DNA from: Actinomycetota bacterium
Lineage (GTDB): Bacteria; Actinomycetota; Acidimicrobiia; Acidimicrobiales; Acidimicrobiaceae
Assembly: GCA_027366165.1 (NCBI GenBank)
Contig: DAHXKX010000102.1
Location: 1 to 62,942 of the forward strand
Length of the DNA: 62,942 bases
Direction: 5' to 3'
The translations under genes and the position numbers were made by a program. Shown piece by piece: positions 18,000 through 26,893 of this stretch. Position 1 is the first letter of the stretch. Every line of letters begins with the position of its first letter. The notes beneath the pieces were generated by a model. It saw only the letters and a program-made list of their open reading frames with translations, had not been told where the DNA came from and ran no database searches.

Positions 18000-18620
18000 G
18001 CGGAAATGTTTGAGGCGGTACATCGGCGAATCGACTCGTTGTGGCCCCAGTTGAAATATTGACCGGGCACACATTGTTGGGCGTCAAACCCAAGAGTTGG
18101 GATGGGGTGGCATCTCGGCAGTAGCGCAGATGGCTCCTTCGAAGGCCACCAAAGCGGTAGTGGAGCTGGAGGCCTCCGAAAGGCTGGAGCCAGGACGGTC
18201 CCATCGCGCGGCGGTAACTGGCAAGTCGGCAACAGTGGCGGACCCCGGGTTAGCGGCAGCACTGGGGGCGTTGGTAGACCTAGTTTCGAATTAGACGGTG
18301 GCCAATTAACTCGGTGATTCCGGCTATGCCCAATGCAGTTCCCTACGGGTCCATGACGGGGGATGACGCTGGCTGGGTACATCAATTGCAGCGATTACGA
18401 CACCGCAGCCTTGGCGGTCGAGACGTTACGCCGTTGGTGCTCCAAAGTCGAAGGGGCCCGCTAAACCAAGTCGAAGAGATTGCTCGTCGATGCAGATACC
18501 AATGGCTTCAACAGCTACCGATTACAATCTGGCGATCACTTGAGCCACTTCCCGCCAGGCACCTTCATGTGGAACCGTCACACTCGGCTACCCGCTCAAG
18601 TTTCATCTATGCACTGGTAA
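18000..18620 (+). pseudogene. ISAzo13-family transposase, decayed
   Basis: Two blocks in different frames match ISAzo13 transposases. The first, near 18085-18290, reads ELGWGGISAVAQ and DPGLAAALGALVD, then stops. The second, near 18384-18620, reads DTAALAVETLRRWCSKVEGA, an in-frame TAA, then RLLVDADTNGFNSYR, a gap, and HFPPGTFMWN. The central catalytic part is deleted, so the gene is dead. No terminal repeats were recognised. It shows that this region has been a landing zone for mobile DNA. Confidence 0.75.
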
Positions 18621-18651
18621 CCCAAAAGCCATTCGGTGCTTCGAATCCAAT

Positions 18652-19224
18652 CTAAAGGTGCTTTCTAAGCCTGTTCTTGTCCGAAATTTCCAGCGAGGGC
18701 GCAATATCACCACCGGATTCGAGCGTTTCCCTCAGAACAAAGCCCACTCGGGCTTCGATTTGGCGTCCGCTAAAGACCTGTGCAACGTAGTCGACAGCCT
18801 CGTCCACGGAATGGAATTTGCGGAGTCGGTAGAGCTCCTTGATGTCGTCTATATCCCTGTCTTCGCGAGACGCAAGAGCTTTTAGGGCAAAAAGGTACCG
18901 CGGCGAAACGACACTGACAGATAGGGCAGGTAGGTCGAGAATGGTTTTTGCACCAGAATCGGGATTGGGCATAAATCCCTTGACAGCGTCGTTCAGCCAG
19001 CCTGCCTTTAGATCCCGCTTCTGGGCCACATCATTAGCAGCATCGTAAATCATCATCTTCGGTTCAAAAACACCGTGCAAATCTTTAGTTGTTCGCTTGC
19101 GATTGTAGGCAAGGGCCATCGTAGCTCCGCCCACGAGAAATATCTCCCCGCGAATTCCCCGCTTTTCAAGCTCATCCTAAAGCGCAGTGAGGTGTGAAAT
19201 AATGTCATCCCTAGTAAAAACCAT
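18652..19224 (-). pseudogene. DUF6036/AbiEii-like nucleotidyltransferase with in-frame amber stop
   Basis: From ATG at 19224 the frame reads 15 codons, meets TAG at 19177-19179, and then continues in frame for 174 codons to 18652. The conserved nucleotidyltransferase opening FLVGGATMALAYN with downstream RTTKDL lies just after the stop. Such proteins are toxins of AbiE/MenT-like modules. The start overlaps the stop of the XRE regulator (TAATG), so the pair was translationally coupled. The amber codon should silence the toxin unless it is suppressed or translation restarts; no good internal start with a ribosome site was seen. Confidence 0.7.
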
Positions 19225-19829
19225 TACACACTCCTGAGTGATTGTTCATCCACGAATATTCCACGAATGGCGACAGGGGCAGGCGTGTTTGCCAGAGCCA
19301 ATGCTTCGAGAGTTGGTATCGGCGTGAACCACTCGAACCGTTCCAGGAAATACTCCGGATCTGAAACCCACGGAGGAGGCACCACGTCAGAGCGAACGCA
19401 AAGCATCTCGACTACGCCTGCGATAAGTGCGTCGAACTTCGCAACCCGTGTGGTAACTGGCTTCTGTGTCATCAACTCCACCTTTTGATCGTCGGGTACA
19501 AGGTCCCATTGACTTACAAGTTCCGTCACAACCCGAAAAGCGGTCGCGGTATCCGGCGGAGACTCTTCAAGCAAAGCACGAACTTCGAGGGCGCAGGAAG
19601 CCGGGGTCATGGCTTCGAAACCGTCGTCACACAGATTGATCCTTTTGCCAAGCACGCGAGCAAATGCAAGAACGGTAGAAAGCTGCGGCTCATGCTTTCC
19701 TTTTTCAAGTCGTGAAACATTCGACTGCCGCACCGCAAGGGCTTTGGCTACCTCGTTTTGAGAAATTCCCAGCGCTTTTCGCCGGTCGGCGAGTGCGCTA
19801 ACCAGTCTGTGGCATTCTTTCATAACCAC
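19224..19829 (-). CDS. XRE-family regulator, antitoxin-like
   Basis: This 201-residue protein has a Cro/C1-type helix-turn-helix at about residues 8-62 (KALGISQNEVAKALAVRQSN, then VSRLEKG). The rest is helical and unlike known sensor domains. It is encoded directly ahead of a nucleotidyltransferase with a TAATG overlap, the arrangement of XRE antitoxin plus toxin. It is intact although the partner is broken. It probably binds its own promoter between 19830 and 19890. Confidence 0.8.
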   Translation of the reverse strand: MVMKECHRLVSALADRRKALGISQNEVAKALAVRQSNVSRLEKGKHEPQLSTVLAFARVLGKRINLCDDGFEAMTPASCALEVRALLEESPPDTATAFRVVTELVSQWDLVPDDQKVELMTQKPVTTRVAKFDALIAGVVEMLCVRSDVVPPPWVSDPEYFLERFEWFTPIPTLEALALANTPAPVAIRGIFVDEQSLRSV

Positions 19830-20384
19830 ACTACTACCAGCGCATATATCACAAACAGCATATTACGGTGTAAAACTACTGGCTGGACTCGCTATAATGT
19901 TGTCCTTTCGGTTCTTTGCCTGCCCTGCCGGAGAGGTATGGGGACCTGCCAATGGTACTGGCCGTAGCGTATCAACGCCACACGGCTTGGAGCGACGCCA
20001 CACTCTCTCGGTCATCCGAACTACCCCCGTCGCGAGTCCTAAAGGCACGGGTGATCCGTCGCAGCATTTGTGAGATGCTAGCCAGGCGGTAGCGCTCTCT
20101 TGATATCTTCGCCGGAAACCGTATTGGGCATTCTTGCCTAAAACAGTGGAAGTTGTGGAACGTAGAGATAACTCCGCTGGTGAAGGAGTTTGCGGGCGGC
20201 TTCAAGCTTCCCCTGGGCTTCCTTAAGGGCACTCAAATTGATTTGGTAAAATGAACAGGTCCAAACGCAAACGATTTGCTCGGCAAATTTCTGCAAGTGC
20301 TCTATTTCCCAAGGTGATTTGGGCTGGGTTTTCTAAACACTCCTAATCTTTAGAGAGTGAGAGTGTCATTATTGGAAAGATAAA
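19830..20384. other. Intergenic, no gene recognised
   Basis: About 550 bases lie between the XRE gene and an IS3 OrfA remnant. No open frame has motif support, and no structured RNA was recognised. Confidence 0.5.
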
Positions 20385-20560
20385 CAGATTCTCACCAAAA
20401 GTTCGTCACCGCGCAATCTTTATGGTCACTGATCACCGGGATGAGTATCCATCGGGGCGGGCAACAATTCAGCTTGTCGCAGAAGTTAGGTATGACATTG
20501 GAGACACTTCGTGCTTAGCTCCGCCTGGCCGAAATCGGCCCCTCAATGGTCTTGTCTGAA
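20385..20560 (+). pseudogene. IS3-family OrfA remnant, frameshifted
   Basis: The reading RFSPKVRHRAIFMVTDHRDE followed by YPSGRATIQLVAE is the N-terminal helix-turn-helix of an IS3-type OrfA. The continuing homology KLGMTLETLRA then LRLAEIGPSMV is in another frame with an internal stop. No OrfB follows, so only a fragment remains. It may derive from the same element type as the OrfB remnants at 17.6 and 26.5 kb. Confidence 0.65.
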
Positions 20561-20850
20561 ATATACAGCTTGATATACAACAATCTGATATACTTTTATT
20601 AGCTTGGAATGCGGAATATCCAATACCTTTTTTTTGAATTAGTTGTGGTGCGGACTCCCAGGGAGCAGTCCGTTAGCATTTGAGATGCCAGACTGGTATT
20701 CATAAACACAAATGGATTCAACTCCTTCGCATAAATCTCAGCGATCTTGCGGTCGCGACGCGTGTGTGCAACTACTTGAACCTGGGTAGGGACCAACGCA
20801 TATTTAGTCAGTCAATTGTGCACTAACTGCTAATTAAGTAGTTGATTGCC

Positions 20851-22737
20851 ATGAATGATTTCACCGACGTAAGTCTCAATGATCAGTTGTCCTTAGCCCA
20901 GACATCCTCTGACCCAGAAGCACTCACGCACCTAGCTAACCATCACCTCGAGGTTATACGCAATGCGGTAGCCTTCAACCCAAACACGCCAGCCGAAGTA
21001 CTTTCACAACTTGCTGAGGACGACAATAAATGGGTTCGCTTTGCAGTTGCCAGTAACCCATCTGCCCCTTCGGACTCACTCACTTTTCTGGCGAGAATTG
21101 AGAACGTCAAAGTTCGCATGAATGTGGCAGCTAACTTTAATGCTCCTCCGGGACTTCTTGCAATTCTTGCCGGCGATAGACACAAATCCGTGCGTCTGGC
21201 CATAGCCGCAAATCCCAACGCCCCATTAGAAGCTTTAGCACGGCTGATACAGGATAGAAAGAAATCTATCCCTGCTGCAGTGGCAGGTAATTTCAATGCA
21301 GGAGCGGAAATTTTGGTCGTACTTTCATCAAATCGGCGCAAGAAGGTCCGAATGGCAGTATCGGGAAATCTGGGTACGCCTGCGGACATATTGAGCCAGC
21401 TGGGGAAAGATGATAATTGGGAGGTTCGCCAAAGTGTTGCTTCAAACTTATCTACACCCAGGAACGTGCTCGCACTTCTTGCAGCTGATCAAAAAACGTT
21501 GGTAAGAAAATCAATCGGTGCCAATTTGAACACACCGTCCTCAATTCTGGTCGAATTAGCCAATGATGCCAGCGAAAAAACTCGCGTGGCGGTAGCAGGA
21601 AATTCAAGCACCCCACCACATGTGCTAGATCTTCTTGCGTTCAGTGGAAGAAAGCTCATCCACGTTGCAGTAGCCGGAAATGCCAGCACGCTGCCGGCAA
21701 CGCTATCGTGGCTCATCGCAGATCCAAGGACCAATATTCGTATGTCAGTTGCAGGCAATCCCAGGATCACGCCCAACCTTAGTGAACAACTGGCTGAGGA
21801 TAGCTCATGGCAAGTGCGAAACGAACTTGCCAAAAATCCAAATACACCGCAAAGCAGCCTTTCAAAACTTGCAGATGATGAGACTAAGCCGGTTCAAATT
21901 TCTGTCGCTGAAAATCCCTCCACCCCGCTACACACCCTGGAAGCTCTTGCGGCAAATCAGAGGACCTCAATCCGCATAGCGGCCGCGAGTAATTCAAGCA
22001 CATCTACCCAACTTATCTCCAGGCTTTCTCAAGACAGCGATTGGGAAGTGCGCAATTGCGTGGCTAAAAATCTGGCCACTCAGCCCGACCTTCTATCTCG
22101 ACTAGCTGATGATGAGAACAAATGGGTTCGCAGATCGGTCGGTGGCAATCCCAACACCTCCACCGAAATACTTATTGGCCTTGCAGCCGATGACAGGGTA
22201 CAGACCCGGATAGCAGTAGCTTTTAATCCTAACGCAACTCAAGATATCTTGGAGAAATTAGCCGCTGATCAAAGAACGGAAATTCAAATTGCAGTCGCGG
22301 GAAATCCTAATACACCTCCTGAGTCGCTAGTCGAACTTGCCAAGATCGATAATGGTCTAGTTCGTCGAAACATTGCCAAAAATCCAAATACACCTTCGAC
22401 GGTATTTGCCGATTTGGCAGAAGATCCGAGCAAGCTGGTGCGTACATCAGTTGCCTATAACTCCACTACACCATCTGCAACACTCACTCGCTTGGCGGCC
22501 GATGGGAGAGAAGACATCCGAGTTGCAGTGGCGCTAAATGTCGCTACACCGCCAGGAACTCTATCTGTACTCGCATCTGATAGAAGGAAAGCAATCCGCA
22601 TCGCATTGGCCCATAATCCCAATACACCACAAGAAGCATTAGATCGACTTGCTATTGACCAAAGAAAAGCAGTTTACAATGCCGTTAAAGCTAACCCTAA
22701 CTACCAGCCTGATACTCAAGGCATCCTTTCCGACTAA
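20851..22737 (+). CDS. LRV (leucine-rich repeat variant) solenoid protein, 22 x 26 residues
   Basis: After about 35 N-terminal residues the protein is a tandem of 22 full repeats and one partial, each exactly 26 residues with no insertion or deletion. The consensus is (V/I)RxAVAxNPNTPxxxL, then xxLAxDxxxx. This matches the LRV/HEAT-like fold, a right-handed helical solenoid used for protein binding. Unlike the Azotobacter LRV protein it has no N-terminal cysteine cluster; a single Cys is present. No signal peptide or membrane segment is seen, so it is probably cytoplasmic. ATG at 20851 is used rather than TTG at 20842; neither has a strong ribosome site. Partner and role are unknown. Confidence 0.85.
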   Translation: MNDFTDVSLNDQLSLAQTSSDPEALTHLANHHLEVIRNAVAFNPNTPAEVLSQLAEDDNKWVRFAVASNPSAPSDSLTFLARIENVKVRMNVAANFNAPPGLLAILAGDRHKSVRLAIAANPNAPLEALARLIQDRKKSIPAAVAGNFNAGAEILVVLSSNRRKKVRMAVSGNLGTPADILSQLGKDDNWEVRQSVASNLSTPRNVLALLAADQKTLVRKSIGANLNTPSSILVELANDASEKTRVAVAGNSSTPPHVLDLLAFSGRKLIHVAVAGNASTLPATLSWLIADPRTNIRMSVAGNPRITPNLSEQLAEDSSWQVRNELAKNPNTPQSSLSKLADDETKPVQISVAENPSTPLHTLEALAANQRTSIRIAAASNSSTSTQLISRLSQDSDWEVRNCVAKNLATQPDLLSRLADDENKWVRRSVGGNPNTSTEILIGLAADDRVQTRIAVAFNPNATQDILEKLAADQRTEIQIAVAGNPNTPPESLVELAKIDNGLVRRNIAKNPNTPSTVFADLAEDPSKLVRTSVAYNSTTPSATLTRLAADGREDIRVAVALNVATPPGTLSVLASDRRKAIRIALAHNPNTPQEALDRLAIDQRKAVYNAVKANPNYQPDTQGILSD

Positions 22738-22739
22738 CC

Positions 22740-23099
22740 ATGAAAGCATGGACTACCAAGTCTGGAGACTCCAAGCTATTTGACAAATCAGAAAATGTCC
22801 TGGACACGACCTTGCAGGACCGTGACCAATACCCATCGGTACAACCAATCCCAACCCAAGTTTCGACTCCTGAGCCAGCCATCCCACCTCAGTCGCCAAA
22901 GGAGCCACAAGTTCCGGCACTTCAACCGAGCAAATGTCCTCTTCTGTCTGTTGGGTGGGCCATTGCTCCCAAAATCTCATCGGTCTCTCTGGGGAGGATC
23001 CGGGATAGAGAAAATTCAAAGTTGCCATATCTGGGCTTTATCGTCAGCGCGCATCACCGTGAGTCTGGAGTGGATTCTGAGCCGAGAAGAAACCGTTGA
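22740..23099 (+). CDS. Hypothetical protein, proline-rich, coupled to the LRV gene
   Basis: A 119-codon frame begins with ATG two bases after the LRV stop. Its middle is rich in Pro and Gln (TPEPAIPPQSPKEPQVPALQ), like a linker, and the last 50 residues match no family known to me. It may be a separate partner protein, a frameshifted C-terminal part of a once longer LRV protein, or chance. No ribosome site other than coupling supports it. Confidence 0.35.
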   Translation: MKAWTTKSGDSKLFDKSENVLDTTLQDRDQYPSVQPIPTQVSTPEPAIPPQSPKEPQVPALQPSKCPLLSVGWAIAPKISSVSLGRIRDRENSKLPYLGFIVSAHHRESGVDSEPRRNR

Positions 23100-23247
23100 T
23101 ATTAATCTGGTGTCACCCTCTTCAGTAAGCGTGACGGTTCCATTTCCGCGAAATGTTCCACTCATATGTCTACTCATGCTGGTCGAACCCATCCCCGCAA
23201 CCAGAGTGCATGCAGTTAGGACAAGGCCTCACGGTTTAGAAACCCTC

Positions 23248-24297
23248 TTATGACACCTGTTGCACGGAAGTGACGAGAAATGCCGAACCCTCTGCAATGG
23301 CAGTCACAGTGAAGTCAATGGTTCGGCCCAAGCTGATGACTGACGATGAGAGTACAATATGGGCAACTGCCATGCCACCTACGTCCTCCGCAACGTTGAG
23401 AGAGCTGTTGGGAACCCCGGCCAGCCATTTGGGCACCGATACCCCCGGCGCCAGTGAGGCAGACCAAGCAGGCTCATTGTCGGCAATGGAACGGCGCAGG
23501 CCAAAAAACAGTTCCAGAACACGGGACTCGGCTTGCAGGGCCGCCTGAGACTGCACCCACTGCGTTGAAGGAGTCCCGGTAATGAGGAGGTTTCCCATCG
23601 GCCATGTGTTTGTTGCCAGAGAAACCTCATTAGGTGTCAGTCCAGAAGGGAGATTCACCACTGGCACTTCAGGGGATGTGGGCGTACTTGGCACAACGGG
23701 AGAGCCATGAGTGGTGGAGACATATCGGGCGACCACCAGATAGCGCTCGGGGGTGTACCACAGTGCGTTGGTCGGCCAGCAGGAATCAAGCACAAGGCCT
23801 CCTTGAGGAGGCACGGTGATTTGCTGGTAGGGCTTTGAAATGACATGACGCTCTACAACGAAATTAATTGTGGCGCACGGCTCGATGTAGCTAATGGCGT
23901 CCCCTGGATTAAGCTTCGCAACTCGGCTTAAATACCCGACATCATGGCCAGCCAAAAGACTGGATTGGCCTGGGCTTGGCCAGGAAGTCGATGGATCGTG
24001 GCCGATGGCAACCTCAAGAACTGAATCGGAAAGTCCTTGCTCGACTGGTGCGGTCAATCCTAGGGCGGGAATGACCAGTACTCCAGGGCCAGGAAGTGCA
24101 GAACAAGCCCCGGATTTGGTACCGGCCAATCTGGCTTGGGTGACATCGCGATTGATTATCTGCCGACCTGCAGAGTTCTGATGGTGCTGCCAGGTGAGAG
24201 GGTAGATTACCCCGCCAGCAGCGAGCGCCAGTAGTGCCCCTCCTATCCCAACGCGCAGCCGATATCGCGTGACAACACGCATGTTACGCATCGTCAC
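23248..24297 (-). CDS. Membrane-anchored sortase
   Basis: This 349-residue protein has an N-terminal membrane segment (about residues 13-35) and a sortase domain in residues 65-200. The catalytic His is in LLAGHD, Cys in LDSCWP and Arg in YTPERYLVVA. Sortases cleave a C-terminal sorting signal and attach surface proteins to the wall. About 140 further residues follow the sortase core, longer than a usual class E/F enzyme, and form a Ser/Val-rich extracellular domain of unknown role. The DUF3494 surface protein gene directly upstream is the obvious candidate substrate. Confidence 0.85.
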   Translation of the reverse strand: MTMRNMRVVTRYRLRVGIGGALLALAAGGVIYPLTWQHHQNSAGRQIINRDVTQARLAGTKSGACSALPGPGVLVIPALGLTAPVEQGLSDSVLEVAIGHDPSTSWPSPGQSSLLAGHDVGYLSRVAKLNPGDAISYIEPCATINFVVERHVISKPYQQITVPPQGGLVLDSCWPTNALWYTPERYLVVARYVSTTHGSPVVPSTPTSPEVPVVNLPSGLTPNEVSLATNTWPMGNLLITGTPSTQWVQSQAALQAESRVLELFFGLRRSIADNEPAWSASLAPGVSVPKWLAGVPNSSLNVAEDVGGMAVAHIVLSSSVISLGRTIDFTVTAIAEGSAFLVTSVQQVS

Positions 24298-24315
24298 TCG
24301 ACATCCTTGCTGCTG

Positions 24316-25323
24316 TCATCTCTGACGACGGAGACTTCGCTTCATTTTCCATGGCACCATTAGGGCAATTCCTCCAACACCAAGGATGCCAGTTCCAATC
24401 CACCATTGCCATCCAGCCCAGGGCTTACCGGTGTGAGTGGGTGGAACAGTAATGATGGCCGGTGCAGCGGCGGGTGAAGTCGTTGTAGTTGTGCCAGCTG
24501 TCGTTCCAACCCCGGTTGTAGTTGTCGTTGCAGACGTTGTTGAAGTCGTTGTGGTCGAAGCCGGGGTTGTAACGGTGGTGGCAGTACAGGTCGGCACTGT
24601 GACTGTGTTCGAAATAAGTGTGACATCGCCGGTATGAGCAAGCAGTCGGCCGGATACCTTAGCGCTGGATCCAAGGGTGACGCTCGCGGAGGCGAGAATG
24701 GTTCCCTGGAAGCTGGAGCCCGATCCAAGAGTCGCGGAACTACCGACCTGCCAGAAAACGTTGCAAGCTTGTGCGCCGTTCTCCAGAATAACTTGGCTGG
24801 TAGAGGCCGTGGTCAGTCCAGAACCGGCTTGGAAAACGAAAACGGAGTTCGGATCGTTATTGCCATCTAGGGTCAATGGCCCATTGAGTTGGATTGTGCT
24901 CCCAGAGTTGTAGACGCCAGGTGTCAGAACCTCCACACCGAGGATGCCACCTGGAATCGATATTGTCGGGCCTTCAGCTGCGGCATCGTTGTAGGCCGTT
25001 ACGAGGTCGTTCTGCGCCACCTGGGAGGTGGCGTCGGCGGCATAATTTGTTCCATTCAATACAAGGCTTGGCAATCCGGTTTCAGTTCCCGTGGGATATG
25101 AGCCGATGTTGCCATTAATTGTGGTCGTGCCTGTGTTGGTTATACCGGTAGCCGCCAGAACAGCAAAGGAACCGGTTGTGCCAAGAGGGACAGCTGCTAC
25201 CGTCGCATCGGCTGTACCAGACGCCACTAAAAGCACTGCTATAGTAATTGTCGCTGCTGATGCTGCCAGGCCAACGGTAAGGCCAGTACGTCCTTTAACA
25301 AATACTTGTTTCGCGGGTTTCAT
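24316..25323 (-). CDS. DUF3494 ice-binding-like surface protein with Thr-rich stalk
   Basis: This 335-residue protein has an N-terminal signal segment (about residues 14-40), a DUF3494 beta-solenoid domain (about 45-245, with FAVLAATGITNTGTTTINGN and TPGVYNSGS), a Thr/Ser-rich stalk (about 250-290) and a C-terminal membrane helix with a basic tail (KMKRSLRRQR). That end resembles a cell-wall sorting signal, although THTGKP before the helix is only a loose match to LPxTG/LAxTG. DUF3494 proteins bind ice or act as adhesins; adhesion or matrix binding seems more likely in this genome. The sortase gene follows 18 bases later. Confidence 0.88.
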   Translation of the reverse strand: MKPAKQVFVKGRTGLTVGLAASAATITIAVLLVASGTADATVAAVPLGTTGSFAVLAATGITNTGTTTINGNIGSYPTGTETGLPSLVLNGTNYAADATSQVAQNDLVTAYNDAAAEGPTISIPGGILGVEVLTPGVYNSGSTIQLNGPLTLDGNNDPNSVFVFQAGSGLTTASTSQVILENGAQACNVFWQVGSSATLGSGSSFQGTILASASVTLGSSAKVSGRLLAHTGDVTLISNTVTVPTCTATTVTTPASTTTTSTTSATTTTTGVGTTAGTTTTTSPAAAPAIITVPPTHTGKPWAGWQWWIGTGILGVGGIALMVPWKMKRSLRRQR

Positions 25324-25496
25324 CTTTCCGCCCCTCTAGGTCTGAGCACTGAGTGCAATAAGGATCTTGCTCGACTTACCTTAGAAGGCAAGAAACTGTA
25401 CCGCCCGAGGAATGATGGGTGCTTCGCGGTAGGGAATAGAGGTGATAGCCGTACTTCGGTCCACGGCCAATCGGCCAAACCAGCGCCTTGCCCGAT

Positions 25497-25525
25497 ATTA
25501 TAACATGAAGTCACACATGTGTCTA
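25497..25525 (-). promoter_or_regulatory. Promoter of the DUF3494-sortase operon
   Basis: On the minus strand -35 TAGACA (25520-25525), a 17-base spacer and a perfect -10 TATAAT (25497-25502) are present. The palindrome ACACATGTGT at 25513-25522 overlaps the -35 and could be an operator. The implied leader is about 165 bases and contains short GC hairpins; it matched no riboswitch class I could recognise. Confidence 0.6.
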
Positions 25526-25757
25526 GGGGTATTTGTCTTCTTGCCCGGGTGCCGCCTGTTCCTGAAGCACAATTCGTCGCCCTAATGCACCTCTCATAAG
25601 GATTTGGGGGTATAACCCGACGGAGCCGTCCCTTGGACGTGCCCACCTCAGGTGGCTCGAAGTCTCCATCGCTTTGCACCGGAATGCATGATAGGCTGGG
25701 CTCTGGCTCTTACTGAGCAAACGGGCTTGGTTGGCCCAGGAAGGATCGGGGGTTCCC

Positions 25758-26213
25758 ATGCGAATCCGACTTCCAGGTTTGAAGTCTCAAATCGAGTCTG
25801 CTCGACCAGTGTCCCCATCACGAGCGGGCCCCGTGGAGCAAGACTGGTTGGAAACAATAGACTCTACCCGTCCGACTCGTGATACGTCTCCAATCCCGGG
25901 CACCGCAATCACATCTACGTGGGCTAGTAGAGCCTGGGCGAGAATACTTCCATCCCTGGTCCTCTTGGCAATGATTCTCCTGTTCGCATTCCAAAATCTT
26001 GGCGACACCAAGATAACTTTTGTCACGTGGTCGGGCACGGTTCCTTTGGCGCTTGCTCTTTTTGTCGCGGCGGCGCTGGGTGGTCTTCTGGTATTGGCGT
26101 TGGGGTCGATTCGTATTGTTCAGTTGCGAAAAGTGATCCATAGTTACAAGAGTTCCGGTACCACAAAGCGTGAATCCGGGGCGAAGCCTGAAGCCACTGA
26201 ACTTCACATGTGA
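25758..26213 (+). CDS. LapA-domain membrane protein
   Basis: This 151-residue protein has a polar N-terminal region, two membrane helices (about residues 65-85 and 98-120) separated by a short loop, and a basic C-terminal tail. This is the LapA/DUF1049 layout of lipopolysaccharide assembly protein A and its actinobacterial relatives. ATG at 25758 has GGGGG eight bases upstream. In organisms without LPS the role is unknown. It stands alone between the surface-protein operon and insertion-sequence debris. Confidence 0.75.
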   Translation: MRIRLPGLKSQIESARPVSPSRAGPVEQDWLETIDSTRPTRDTSPIPGTAITSTWASRAWARILPSLVLLAMILLFAFQNLGDTKITFVTWSGTVPLALALFVAAALGGLLVLALGSIRIVQLRKVIHSYKSSGTTKRESGAKPEATELHM

Positions 26214-26335
26214 GCACGGTATCTGACAAAGAACTTTTACCTTTTGAACTGGTAGAATATTTGTTACGCAGAGAGTCCTAAATTGCCAGTAAAGAGACCG
26301 CCTTTGGCCCTGGGTCTGGCGCCACAGAACAAAAG

Positions 26336-26443
26336 GCACAAGTGGAAGCACAGGCTGTGTTCTATCCAGTGCCTGGATCTGGGTTTTTTCATCGAGGCAT
26401 AGGACAACAATCGCTGCATCTGGTGGGTCAAGGTAGAGTGAAT
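26336..26443 (-). pseudogene. IS630-family transposase fragment
   Basis: About 35 codons read SLYLDPPDAAIVVLCLDEKT, then QIQALDRTQPVLPL, the signature block of IS630 transposases around the second catalytic Asp. Both flanks are unrelated, and the fragment abuts an IS3 OrfB remnant. Confidence 0.75.
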
Positions 26444-26468
26444 CCCCCCGGGTTTCTTGGACACCGGT

Positions 26469-26710
26469 TTACTTGGGAACTCCATTGTTCCCAAGGCTGA
26501 TTCGAGCGTAGTAGTTACGTTCGAACTCTGCTGGCGGAATCCATTCGAGTGATCCGTGAAGCCTTCGGTTGTTGAACCAGTCCACGTTTAAAAGTGTGGA
26601 CCATTCAAGCTCCTCAATAGTTTTAAATGGCCCGTGAAGATAGACCATCTCGGCTTTGTACGAGCCGCTACGAAGCGATGTGGAAATGACGGAAAGCCTT
26701 GATTTGAGAT
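26469..26710 (-). pseudogene. IS3-family OrfB C-terminal fragment
   Basis: The minus strand encodes the last ~65 codons of an IS3-family DDE transposase. SYKAEMVYLHGPFKTIEELE, then DWFNNRRLHGSLEWIPPAEF contain the catalytic Glu region and the typical C-terminal NNRRLH motif. Upstream catalytic Asp motifs are absent, so the copy is dead. Confidence 0.78.
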
Positions 26711-26740
26711 ACACTTGAGCCACAAAAGAATTTCCGTGCT

Positions 26741-26893
26741 TCAAGCCAAGATCTCCCCACGACGAGCACCAGTGAGCGCCCCCAGCGCAAAACAAGCCGC
26801 AATCTGTTCGAGTCCAGATCCCTCTCGCGCCCACACGTCAATTAGTCGTTCCAGGTGCTGTCGATCGCCTGGAATCCGATTGCTTTCGCTCAC
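26741..26893 (-). pseudogene. Truncated AbiEii toxin joined to a tyrosine-integrase fragment
   Basis: A GTG at 26893 overlaps the stop of the AbiEi antitoxin (GTGA) and opens 50 codons. The first 26 residues (RQHLERLIDVWAREG) resemble the N-terminus of the intact AbiEii at 28781 (KQHLERLLTEWSKSEG). The next ~20 (FALGALTGARRGEILA) are the box I arginine region of a tyrosine recombinase. A recombination junction near 26810 therefore replaced the toxin body with integrase DNA, leaving no nucleotidyltransferase domain. Confidence 0.65.

Noticed and set aside
20851-22737. Tandem repeats considered as a CRISPR or DNA satellite
   Set aside because: The 78-base periodicity is a protein repeat in one open frame; the nucleotide copies are too diverged and there are no spacers.
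23100-23247. 46-codon minus-strand frame (STVSSRLRIHSRL) after the sortase gene
   Set aside because: It looks beta-rich but has no ribosome site and competes with the plus-strand frame at 22740; evidence is too thin for a gene call.
25326-25496. Leader of the DUF3494 operon considered as a cyclic-di-GMP riboswitch
   Set aside because: Short GC hairpins are present, but the conserved GEMM core elements could not be found. A covariance-model search would decide.
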